Assembly (NCBI GenBank): GCA_037178675.1
Contig: JAYMGJ010000020.1
Coordinates: 1-64,000 of the forward strand
DNA length: 64,000 bases
DNA from: Scleroderma bovista
Taxonomy: Eukaryota > Basidiomycota > Agaricomycetes > Boletales > Sclerodermataceae
Direction: 5' to 3'
Position 1 is the stretch's first letter; every line of letters begins with the position of its first letter. Both the position numbers and the translations under genes were made by a program. Below the pieces are notes generated by a model, which saw only the letters and a program-made list of their open reading frames with translations, made no database searches and had not been told where the DNA came from. Below are positions 20,978-31,389 of this stretch, in pieces.

Positions 20978-21453
20978 ATTTTGATTTTCATCTGTCGCAT
21001 ACAGATTGAGCCATATTATTACTTCGTTGACGATGCCAAGCTTTAACTCTCAAAAGCCACGATGGAGAAGATGCTTTGGTAGTATTTTCAGCAGAGCGCA
21101 AACATCGTGCTCCCATGTGTTGGGGTTGGCATAGCCACAAGCTGGCAGCCACCTCCTGACCCCTAAAACATACAGTATATAGCTCGAGTAGGATAATGGG
21201 GCAAATGACAATTGGCTGGCCCCCACTCCGTCCGATTCTAAGTTCCAATCCTAGCCACAGCTTCTGGTTCCGCTCCGCGGAGCCATTCACTCGCATCACA
21301 CACTCACAACACCATGCTCCCATCGTTACTACTATAGAAACCGTCCATAGGATAGTGCACTTGTATAAAGTACACTGAATATGTTTTATTCATGATTCAA
21401 AATTATTTGCATGGAGTCGGGGATTGGCGCTGTTGGTGCCGCTACTGGATGTG
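20978..21453. other. Intergenic DNA between Plavaka and duplication copy 2
   Basis: No gene recognised. Short frames on both strands show no domains. Confidence 0.5.
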
Positions 21454-21505
21454 CAGTCTCTTGTGAGCATAAATCGGTTCGGGCTCGAACCAACTGGTGC
21501 TGGCT
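21454..21505 (+). repeat. 52-bp direct repeat, left copy (right copy 25221-25272)
   Basis: CAGTCTCTTG(T/C)GAGCATAAATCGG... is present on both sides of duplication copy 2, with 3 mismatches in 52 bp. It is absent next to copy 1. Confidence 0.9.
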
Positions 21506-21574
21506 GGGCTTAAGATGGAAAAGGAAAATCAGGGAATCAGATTGCCTGAGACGACTAATTTAACAATTTAGCTT

Positions 21575-22456
21575 GCATTTCCTGCTCTCAATCTTATGTA
21601 GACGATGACCCTTCGGAAGATTTCACAACCTCTCTGCTACTTCAAGCTTCCCCGACTTACCCCGTAGCGGACATATCTGTTATGTCCCATATTACAGACG
21701 TACCTCGACACCCTCGCGTGCACTCTCCCGAACCGTTGACGGCGGGAACTACCACCACCGACTTATCTATGCGGGAAAAGAGCGTCTCTTTGCAGACTAG
21801 CATCAGTAGCTCACATCCACTCGACGACGCAAGCACCGTGTCAGATGACACTACTCATCCGTACTCGCACAACGACCGAAACAACGACGACCCTCCACCC
21901 ATTTTCCGTCCTCGGTGTATCCATGAATTGGATGATCCATCCTTTATATGAGCCCTCGCTGGCCCGTCCACCCCTTCTCGGTCATCGCAACGTTCCTCAG
22001 CACACTAGAATCTCCATGCAGACGACTGTTCCGACGCAGACCTTCGCTCTGAAGCAGGCGATCCACTTGAACCCCCCACGCCCACTCCTCGCCGAGTGCG
22101 TCTTACTGGCAGGATAGACGAAGTAGACACCCGAGCGGCGTTAAAGCAGTTTGCAGCCTCTCGCGTCCAGCGAACGTCAGGTCTTGAGCCAGGACTAACA
22201 TCTCGTGTAGAATCGACATTTGAATCAAGGAAGGCCTCTGGCAGTGTCAAGCCCTGCATAGCAACACCATCCTTGGTCCCTACCACCATTGTTTCCAGAA
22301 CGGCAGTACCTATGAGACCAGGGGCTACGGTCCGCCCGCCTGATGGCTATGACGATGACCCTGATGTTGCTCAATGAACGTGCGCACCTGCTCACCGAAC
22401 TTGCTGCAGTTAAGCGTGCCCGCACGGGCAGCAGAGGCGGTACTGTGGTTAGGTAA
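21575..22456 (+). pseudogene. Broken copy of the 4150-5841 gene
   Basis: It matches codons of the 563-codon gene from about residue 161 onward. It lacks the N-terminal domain and start. A TGA arises at about 21949-21951 where copy 1 reads CGA, another stop (CTAGAA) follows near 22005, and the segment equivalent to about 5430-5755 is deleted. The C-terminal helix (ELAAVKRAR) survives in sequence only. Confidence 0.9.
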
Positions 22457-24537
22457 TTGGTTCAACCAAGCTTTGGAGAGTTTTATGATAAGCAGCTTGT
22501 TTAAACGCCGACACATCGTGAAATTTATGTGTGTTCATGGTCACACTTCGATTGAAATCGTCGTGGTGCGCATCTCGAGAACACTTTCTTCTCCCACCTT
22601 GGTTTTCTTTGCAATTCATCCCAGGCCATTCTTGCATGGCAGAATTTGGGCATTTCAGACGTTTTTTTCTGAAGGCTCTGTCGATTGCCTCCACGCTGTC
22701 AATCCCAGGAAACCTGAACTGTGACCAGTTCCCTACTTTCTTGAAGCAATGGTGGCTTCCACGCGGATGACTTTCTCTTGTTCATCATCGCGGCTACCTC
22801 TGCATCCCAGTTGTGATGCTCGGTAAAGCCCGGCCGTCATGACGGAAAGTGCGGAGGTTGATAAAGAAAGGAGACGATGCACATTTCCAGCCAAGCGTAC
22901 ACAGTGGCACATTGATTCAGTCGACGTTGTACTGCACTTGGTAAGCACTAACTTGGTGGTGATGTTGCCGCTGCGCTCCTCGACGAGCAACAACTGTATG
23001 TACACCGTCAGGCATGTGCCAGTCGGTGGCCCTCGAGCTTCAAATGTGATTCTTCAGGTTCTTTCAGTAATGGTCCCAACCACACGTGTACTCAACGAGC
23101 CTCAGCATCGCGGTTTGGGTACCTCGATTTCATGGTCAGGGTATGCGAGCCGATCCGGTGCTCAAGCTTCAAGGATGACTGCCACAGACACGTGGCAAAT
23201 GTCCGTCACATGAAGGGTCTGTTCCTCAAATCCCCCAGACTATAAGCTATCAGAATAAAATAACTGTGATATTAATCAACGAAATGAAGGTCTGCCCGCC
23301 TTTCTCGCAAGTGCAGTGGTGTACATGAACCCTCATACTTCATACTTGGCCACATCATGATTGATCCGAAGACCTATCGATCAAGTTGGGTTCAGGGCAG
23401 AATTCAAAGCTTCGGATCTCGTCACAGCAAAAGCAGAGTAAACCGGCACTTGGCAATGTGTTGACTTCCGTGAAGGGGGAGCGTGGATTATACTGATTGC
23501 AAGTCATCAGTCCGTAGTGATGATATCAACACAAGATCGGGCCCGCGTCTAACGCAATACAGTATGGCACGTCTCCCGATCGAGGTCAAGTTGCACAGGT
23601 CTAGGATCAGGATGTATACGTCCGCGTGGAACGACTTTCTGGATTAGTATTATGTATTAAGGATCTTTGTATAACTGATTATGTATAGAGCACAAATCAG
23701 CACAGCTTCGTAAGGACACCAGTTGAGGGGAAGGTCGTGAAGGAGTCAGTGTTCAGGATTCCCGCCTCTGGAATGGCACGGTGAGATGTCGAAGCCCTAT
23801 GCCCTGGAAAGCCTGACGGTCACATCGGCGGTGGCGTCGGACGAACTTGAGAAACGATGGTGAAGTCAAAAACATTTGACTTTCCTTCTTGTTGGAGACT
23901 AATTGATCGATTGGCCACAGTAAAGGGTCATTGTGAGTGACGCCCAGTTGCGGCAGGAAAAATGTCCACTGCCGAGACACTTTATACAAGCAATTTATTC
24001 AGAGTAGTGTCAGATTTTTAGAACAACATCGAAAGCAGTCCACGTCACATGAAACCAACTTCTGTGTAAACTCATGCAAGCAATCGATACTTCAGAGGAT
24101 ACCACGGGCCGCAAAATTGCAGACAATAGTAGGTGTTATCTAAAGACAACGAAGAATATGGGATAGATCATTCATTAGCGCCCATTCCTCAATGCAGGGA
24201 AACCACTTCACCGGTACAGCGCTTCCAAGAAAAAAAACGCTTGAAACACGAGGCAAGAAATATTACTTGTGTAGTTGGAAGTTCCCCCACACAGCAGCTT
24301 TCGTGTAGATAAAAGCGAAGCCATACGCATGAAACCATCCAGAACGACCAGCCCCCCACCTCGAACTCACCAAAATGAACAGCTCTCAAGCCCGACTTCA
24401 CCTCCGTAAGGTAGGGCTCGGTCTGACTCGGTCATCTATTGCATGACCTATGTTCATGATAGCAGGGACGTGAAGGGGCACAGGGAACGGAGTCTCACTC
24501 CTCCCAAACTGCGGCATCAGCGACATCTCATCCTCCA

Positions 24538-24918
24538 GTGATGGCTAAGCACTGTGCGAGAATGTACCTCGCGGTAAGCACGTTATCGAACATGATAAGC
24601 GCGCATTTGAATCCACGCGATTGCAGGGTCGCCGGGATTCCTGCAGCGGCGTTCAACACCCTCAAGTGATGGCTAAGCACTGTGCGAGAATGCTCTTCGC
24701 GGTAAGCAAGTTATGGAACATGATAAGGGCGCATCTGAATCCACGCGATTGCAGGGTCGCCGGGATTCCTGCAGCGGTGTTCAACGCCCTCAGGTAATGG
24801 CTAAGCACTGTGCGAGAATGCTCTTCGCGGTAAGCAAGTTATGGAACATGATAAGGGCGCATCTGAATCCACGTGATATTGCAGGGTCGCCGGGATTCCT
24901 GCAGCGGTGTTCAACACC
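24538..24918 (+). repeat. Three tandem units of about 126 bp
   Basis: The unit GTGATGGCTAAGCACTGTGC...GTTCAACACCC occurs three times in a row here and only once at 7858-7990 in copy 1. The unit boundaries fall at about 24538, 24665 and 24792. Confidence 0.88.
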
Positions 24919-25272
24919 CATTTTTCGAAGAGCCTGCACCGATTTCGCCTCGCAAAATCTGGGGTGATGTGAAAAGCCACTGGATAAAGGTCACCAATAC
25001 AGAGCCACGTCCTGGAACAACAGAGAATTATTATCATGACCGGCGTTGAACACAAAGCCGATGCGCAATTGTACTGGAAAGTATAAGGGATTGACTTGTG
25101 AGCGAGGTTGGAGGAATCTTGTTGTACTGTATTCACCTATGTTAGTATGTATGCTGCACCAAAAAGAAGGAAAAACCCAGACCATCGCTGACTCTAGAAT
25201 TTGGTCAAGTCGAAGCAATTCAGTCTCTTGCGAGCATAAATCGGTTTGGGCTCGAACGAACTGGTGCTGGCT

Positions 25273-25666
25273 CGGTTTCTTTCCTTATTGTCACGAGCTG
25301 CAACGCTCGCTGCCCAACAAGTGGGAGAATTCCACTAGAGTACAGACCACAACATGGGCGTCATAATTGCGGGGGCTGTTGAGTGAGGCTGTGCATCGAT
25401 TATGACTTACAGGCACCGGGTATGTGCAACTTCACAAGCACGAAAGGACACGGAACCATCTCCCAAGAGCGTAAGGGATCCACGGAATCCCGAAGGGATG
25501 AGCGACTTGCCAGAAACCCTCAAGCACCCGCAGCTCCTGGTTGCGTATCTCAGCATTGTGATCGCAGCCACGCAGATGACACGCTTCATAACGAAAACCC
25601 TGTTCCCAAGGTCGCTGCCCAACTTCAGCTCCACCTTGTCTCTCCACTCCAATCTTGCTTGCGGAC
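25273..25666. other. Region upstream of the C2-GTPase gene
   Basis: Open frames at 25383-25748 and 25402-25725 overlap the likely 5' leader. No conserved domain is seen. An N-terminal extension of the downstream gene cannot be excluded. Confidence 0.4.
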
Positions 25667-28304
25667 ATGTCTCCAAGCACCCTGGCCTCAGACATTCGCG
25701 CAGCGAGCTTTTTTATCACCAGTGAGCGTTTCTTATCATTCATCCTGAATGTTCTAATGATCCACGCTATAGGTATCAATGTATGCTTACTTGAGAGCTC
25801 CAGACGGCAAGTCGAATACGTGGAGCTTAGGATCGGAAACAGGACCTTGGCCATTCGTCATGTGTCCATCCCCAGCAAGTCCCTAAGTGAAACATTCTCC
25901 CCTGGCATGCAAGTACGCAACTCTGCATCACAGCTGTCTTCTAACCCTACAGATCTTTAGAGAAGTATCGGATGACGAGCAGTGCTCGGTATCCGTCCAC
26001 TGTTACCATCGTCTCATGGGTATTCCAAAGAAAACTGTGGTGGACCTCCCCTTCGTTTTCCAAGATATTGCGCTGAGCGCACTCAATTCAAATGGGATTA
26101 GAAGTAAGCAAATCAACCCATCGTTCTTAACTGATTGGTCACTACCGAGGGTTATAGCATTACGTATGATGGATGGGAAAATACAAGTTGTGGTCAGCGC
26201 CTCCGAAAGTCTGGTGCGCATTATTTCTGGCTTCCTCTCTGTGTTCTGGAATAAACTTTCGCCCCAGAATCGGTCCGAGATCGGGAAGTTGGTGCCAGTC
26301 AGTGATAGCATTATACGGGTCTGTCCACGGTAAGTTCACAGCCATCTTCATCTGTATAGACATCGCTGAACGCCCCGCAAGATTCCGACTACTTGTAATG
26401 GGCAAGGTATGTTGGTTCGTTTCTGCTGTCAAGGATTGGTCGTTTATATGCATTCTAGGATGGCGTTGGTAAATCTTCCTTGATCAGTCGTGCATTCAAG
26501 ATCCGTAGTCTAGTTGAGTCACATCATCCCGATTGTCTCTACGCCTAGCATTAATAATGTTTCTGTCTGTAGCGATTTTACGAAGCCTGCCAGCGTCAAG
26601 CTGGCATCGATACCGAACTCATTTTTCAAGAGAACGACAAAGTTGTTCTCCATAATAGCGGTGGTCCCGAAGCTGGCACGAATAATAGCGTGGAAACATT
26701 CCTGTCCCGGAGACGGAATATGCCCGATTTGAAAGACAGGGTGCACGCTATTTGGTGCGCTTTATGCTTCCGGCGATGAGTCCTTCCTGAATCACACGCC
26801 CCCTTTTTTATACTCCAGGCTATGCGTAGCGATACCTCGTGGCAACCAGCGCCTTCTTGACGACGATACAGAGAAATTCATTAGGTCCAGGAAACAGCTC
26901 CTGGGTGATAGTAAGTACATAGTGGTTTTGGGAACCACTGCAGCTTATGTGATAATGCATCACAAGTTCCTTTGATCATTGTTTTCACCAAGCTTGATCT
27001 CCTCATTGAAAAGCTCGACAATGAAGCTCTAGCCAGAGGAGAGGATCCGGAACTTTCATTTCTGGAAGAACGCATGTGTGAGGAATTGGAGAGGTCTTGT
27101 ATACGACCCCTTCAGGACATCTCTGGTGAAGACATTCCAAATGTTGCCATTTCCGGTAGGCTCTATTTTCCTCCAGGTTGCATTTTCATATTGACTTGTA
27201 TGTAGTTCGGGAAGGCTACGAGTGCACTGTTGACCGGTTACTTGAAATCACCGCCGGAAAGGTGGACAAGAATGTGACCAACGAGGCTGCAATAGCTGCT
27301 GTCATGGCTCAGCGAGCTTGCATAACACTCAAGATCAGAGATTCGATTGTGTACGCCAGTGTTTACTGTCATTGTTCGTCTGTTCTAACCCTCACGTAGT
27401 GTCGGAAAGAAACGTCGGTACAGTTTCTCTTTCACACAACGAGACTGATGTAGTATCTTAGGGTACTGGAGGGGACTTGCGTTGAATTCAAAGTTCCTAG
27501 GATATACCTTGAAGGAATGTTTGGATGTAATCCACATGGATATTGTCGCTTGCTGGAATTTCGAGGATCCCAATCGCGTAGGTTACACCTGCAAACGGGA
27601 GAGCTGCTTCTTACAGAAGATCATAGTATTTAATCAGCGACCAGTTTAAAACACTGATGCTGAACATGGTGACAAACCTCGATACAAGAGATTTCCCCGA
27701 AGCAGACGAAGAAACCGCGTGAGTACCTCAGGTGACTTGGGCAATATCGTAACTGACAAAGATCTGGTAATAGTTTTGGCCTCTCTGTGGCTTCAGCGAT
27801 CGCAGGCATCCGCGGCCCTGCTGTACGGGTGGTGCTACCTATCGCAGCAAATGCGATGTTGGTTGGTTGGGCGTATGACACCTATCAATACTCGTAAGAG
27901 GTGTCTTCTGTGAACAATACCACGTTTCCTGACACATGTCGCTTAGCCACACGGTGTTGTCCCAGACCATCGCATATATTGTGGACCTGACCGCTGTGAT
28001 GCAAATTCTCTTCCTCCTCATACCTCATGGGCACATAACGATTCCGGCCATCAAACTCGCCATTACGGCGTATAGCATGGCTGGCATCAACGATGTACAT
28101 TCACCCATCAGAGACTACTATTATGACCCTTACAACGCCCTGACTTTGGGGGGGCGGGACCACGCACTGGATATGATCGTTGGGTTGATCAAAGTAACCT
28201 CGATCAAGGCAGACGAACTCACTGCGTTGAGGGCAAGAATTGGAGATCTGATGAAGCTGCAGCGCGAGGACCCCAAGTATGGCTGGGATTCCGATGACGA
28301 ATGA
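25667..28304 (+). CDS. C2-like domain plus P-loop GTPase protein (Agaricomycete family)
   Basis: From ATG 25667, after an intron with GTGAGC...TATAG, the protein reads INVCLLESSRRQVEYVELRI and then VDLPFVFQDIAL, a C2-like fold. The G domain follows: LLVMGK, then after an intron DGVGKSSLISRAFKI (G1). LHNSGGPEAGTNNSVETF sits at the G3 position, with Asn where Asp is usual. DLKDRVHAIW and PLIIVFTKLDLLIEKL (G4) come next, and VAISVREGYECTVDRLLEIT after. The C-terminal part has hydrophobic helices (IRGPAVRVVLPIAANAMLVG and AYIVDLTAVMQILFLLIP) and ends YGWDSDDE. At least eight short introns are needed. The family is common in Agaricomycetes and its cellular role is unknown. The order C2, GTPase, hydrophobic tail suggests membrane association (inference). 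Confidence 0.75.
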
Positions 28305-28949
28305 CCATTCTTTCGGCTCGATCTTCTGATCTCCAGTGATCTTCCGTGTTTTTCTTCCAAACCTGTGTAGACGCAGTTTTAGTTATTAGGCTCACTACGA
28401 TGTACATAATCTGTACGAGTACCACATTTTGTTTGGCTGTCTAGAGGTGTGATAAGCAACAGCAAGTCTAACCTGCATTTCCGATAGAAAACTGGAGCTG
28501 CACGTTGCTGTGCACACCAAGAGCTTTGAATCACGTCAGTGTACATTTATATTCAGTGCCACTGACACGGCAACAGACCATCAAGCGGAAACACATTTAT
28601 GAGGAGGTAGCTCTCGGATGAAAGTTCATTAGTGAAAATCTACCGGAAATGCACAAAGGGCGCATAAAACAATAGCCAGAAAACCAATCTCACGGACGAT
28701 ATTGCTATGGTGCCCGAGGAAAATCCGCATTTCACCGAGGAGAGCTAAGTAGAGGGGCAAAAAAATGCCCGATAGACCATACAACGAAGAACGCCCTTGG
28801 AATACAGAAAATCCGGGCGTATAGTTTAACGAATATTGATTAAGCCCGTTGCAATATTTTGAACTGGAGGGCACGTCAACTTGGTTCGAATCTTTGACGA
28901 AGTCGGGGAAGGAAACTCACTATCCATGTTGAACGCGCGATAACGATAA
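28305..28949. other. Convergent intergenic region
   Basis: This lies between the 3' ends of the C2-GTPase (+) and the first ICMT-like gene (-). An 81-codon minus frame at 28629-28874 has no supporting pattern. Confidence 0.5.
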
Positions 28950-29707
28950 TTATATAAGACCAGTGACGAAACGGTATTTGACCCTCGCAGCATATGCGTT
29001 CCATTCAGAACTCAAGTGCTTCTGAAGCTCCTGGTCTTCCGCCAACACACGACTCTTGATCACTGCCACACTCCAGACCCACCAAGTCACCCATACAAAT
29101 GTCGACCAGACAGGCCCTAGGAAGCATTCCACAAGGAGACTGCCCGGAGTAAGTTGCGAGAAAGTGATGCCTGCGATAACAAAGAATGATCCCGTATAGG
29201 AAGGGTGTCGCACATAACTGTAGGGGCCGGAAGTGACGAGCTTGTGTTCAGGATACATGGTGAGGTCGAACGTAAACAGTTGGCCTAGCTCCTGAAAACA
29301 GCGGACGCGAATATATGAGCCTATCACCACCATGACGACGCCATAGCAAAAGATGGGCGAAAGGATATTTTCGGAGCGAGAAGCGGGAAAAAGAATGTGA
29401 TCTAGATGGGCAGAGAGAGTGGGTGATACCGACGCCCCGACGTAGTGATTGAGCACAGCTACGGCTTCGAAGGCAGCGATCCACCACAGTGCAATCGAGT
29501 GGAGCTATGATGTGCGGTACATGTGTGAAGAAACGTCAACGACTGAGATGGGAGACAAACCTTGATGACCAACGGGGCGATTTGGAAGAAAAAGGGCTCC
29601 TCCGTGTGGTAACGAAACTTTTTCTGGGTCTTGTTTGGAGCCGTGCAGGCGGCTTGGTTAAAGACGGCCTGCAAGAGTACGAGGGAGGCACGCCAGATGA
29701 GGGACAT
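28950..29707 (-). CDS. ICMT-like (isoprenylcysteine methyltransferase family) membrane protein, paralogue 1
   Basis: Exon 1 (29561-29707) begins MSLIWRASLVLLQAVFNQAA. A 56-bp intron (29505-29560) leads to exon 2 (28950-29504); together they give 233 residues. Hydrophobic helices alternate with the ICMT/PEMT signature SGPYSYVRHPSYTGSF (RHPxY) and the C-terminal block LAEDQELQKHLSSEWNAYAA. ICMTs methylate the prenylated Cys of CaaX proteins in the ER membrane using AdoMet. This small divergent group may have another substrate. The sister gene at 34755-35514 has the same intron position and an exon 2 of identical length. Confidence 0.85.
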
Positions 29708-30415
29708 CGCGCCACACCAGGATGGGAGGTGGGCGAAGATCTGGTGGGGTTTATTAAGGTTTTATGGTGAAACATTACCTGTAGGAAAGCCGTCGCTAAA
29801 CGCAGAAGAGTGTCGATCCTTGATCAATGACAACAGCACTGTCAAGGACAAGTGGTCAACCATTCTTTATCGATCCGGGTGTTCTTTGTTTTCGTCGTGC
29901 TGATGAACCTGCCTGACCACTGTTTCATTTTCATTTCGGAAGTTGATGGACAGATGAAGGTAATTTGGTTTCACCTTCAGAGGGACTTCACCTGTCACAT
30001 TCACCTGTAGGTGATGAACTTTGTATCCGTGTATTAGTACTAACGGTTCAGTTTCAGTTTTCCCTTGTTAGGTGATCTGATGACCTCCCGTTTATTTGGC
30101 AATGATATCTTCAACAAAGAGCACGAGAACAGAATGATCGAAAGGGTTTCAAACGATCCAAACCCATATGCACAGAATGTTCAGAGCTTCAAGTGAAAAA
30201 TGAAGTGATGAACTCTGACACGCTATAGAGGTCACAGGACCTCGTCGGCACAGCAAACAAAGGAGTATTACTCGACAGAAACAAACATCAAGGTGAGAAA
30301 TCAAAAGAAAAAGGAGCGATGAGCAGGTAAAAATACAAAGAGTCGGAGGAAGATGAGCAGTAGATGAAAATGTAAACGATTGAGCCCTCAGACGACGCTT
30401 GAAAACGTAATTTGT
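29708..30415. other. Intergenic DNA
   Basis: Upstream of the first ICMT-like gene. No further gene was recognised. A/T-rich from 29900 to 30420. Confidence 0.5.
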
Positions 30416-31389
30416 TTATGCGCAACTGTCATCCTTGATTTCCCAGTGCCCGTACGTTCCCAGGTTCTGTAGGAATGCACGTAGTATGCACAACGGTAAC
30501 GGACAAGCAAACACAACATACGAGTTGGAAGCAATTATGAGCTCCAATGAACTCCATATCACGAAAGTGAGCTGGCGTGGTTGCACAGAACTCCCTCCAG
30601 TCACCGCCACTGGGCAGCATTTCAAGGTAGTGTTCAATGCGCTGCAAACGAACAAACGAATGTTTCACCATGTACAAGCGTCCGCCTATTGGCGACTTAC
30701 CCGCGTGCCAGATCCAGGAGAAACGCAGCCCTGCCATCGTAGTTTGCATTACGCTCCATAGTTTCCAAGACTGCAACTGACCTTGTCTTTGTACCAGTTC
30801 CACCAAGTCCTACAGTCAGGCTCATTTTCGTTCACTTCCCAGTAACCGATGACAGTTTGTCCCTTCTTAGAGTGAGGGGGACGGACCTGACTGAATGGAC
30901 AGCACCTACATGTTCTTCACACCTCTTCGGCGTATACGATATGCCATGAATCTCGAGGGGTGTCACCCTGCATGCATCTAGACGGTACTTGTAATCGGCA
31001 GGAAGATTAGTCAACTGGGCGGTGTACTCTCTCGTGGCATACGTCGTGCAGTGATGTGCCTCGACTCTGGCCCAGGCCAGATTGAGCCTTACGCGCTCGT
31101 CCTCTTCACGGCGCTGCCGCTGCCTGAGTTCTTCCTCGTGCTGAAGCCGTTGTTGCTCCCACTCGCTGAGAAGCTCAGCATGCTTCATATCTTCAAGTTC
31201 CCACTGCAGTCTCTGGTAGTCGCGCTTGGATCGCTCGTGCTCGTACTGACGCTCTTCGGTCTCCCACTCCTTGTGGATGCGGTGTCTGACACCAGGATCG
31301 ACGGGGTCGTCGCACCAGGTAACAGGCATGGTAGACGAGCAGAAGGCGAGCGTGGCGAGGCAGGTTATCACGATTATAGCCCAAGTGGA
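30416..31389 (-). CDS. Membrane-anchored Cys/Trp-rich protein of an Agaricomycete family, unknown function
   Basis: The resolved part starts with a transmembrane segment, WAIIVITCLATLAFCSS. A Glu/Arg/Gln-rich coiled coil of about 70 residues follows (ERSKRDYQRLQWELEDMKHA onward). The C-terminal domain contains CTTYATREYTAQLTNLPADY, ACRVTPLEIHGISYTP, then after introns GYWEVNENEPDCRTWW, ERIEHYLEMLPSGGDWREFC, TPAHFRDMEFIGAHNC and GTYGHWEIKDDSC, ending at 30416. Paired 'G.W...D...C' and 'WR..C..TP' blocks recur in a family I have seen annotated only as hypothetical. The coil and Cys domain probably face outward or into the lumen (inference). The N-terminal exon is unresolved; the open frame 31452-31748 may supply it after an intron ending at 31390. 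Confidence 0.65.

Larger units (their letters stand above)
21575..25218 (+). repeat. Segmental duplication, copy 2 (partner at 4631-8330)
   Basis: This block is collinear with copy 1 over its whole length, with substitutions, small indels, one deletion of about 340 bp inside the former coding part (junction near 22366), and a tandem expansion near 24.6-24.9 kb. Both copies have private blocks, so they have diverged in both directions. Confidence 0.93.

Noticed and set aside
24538..24918. Regular repeats considered as a CRISPR array
   Set aside because: Units of about 126 bp repeat end to end without unique spacers, and the genome is eukaryotic; this is a minisatellite-like expansion.
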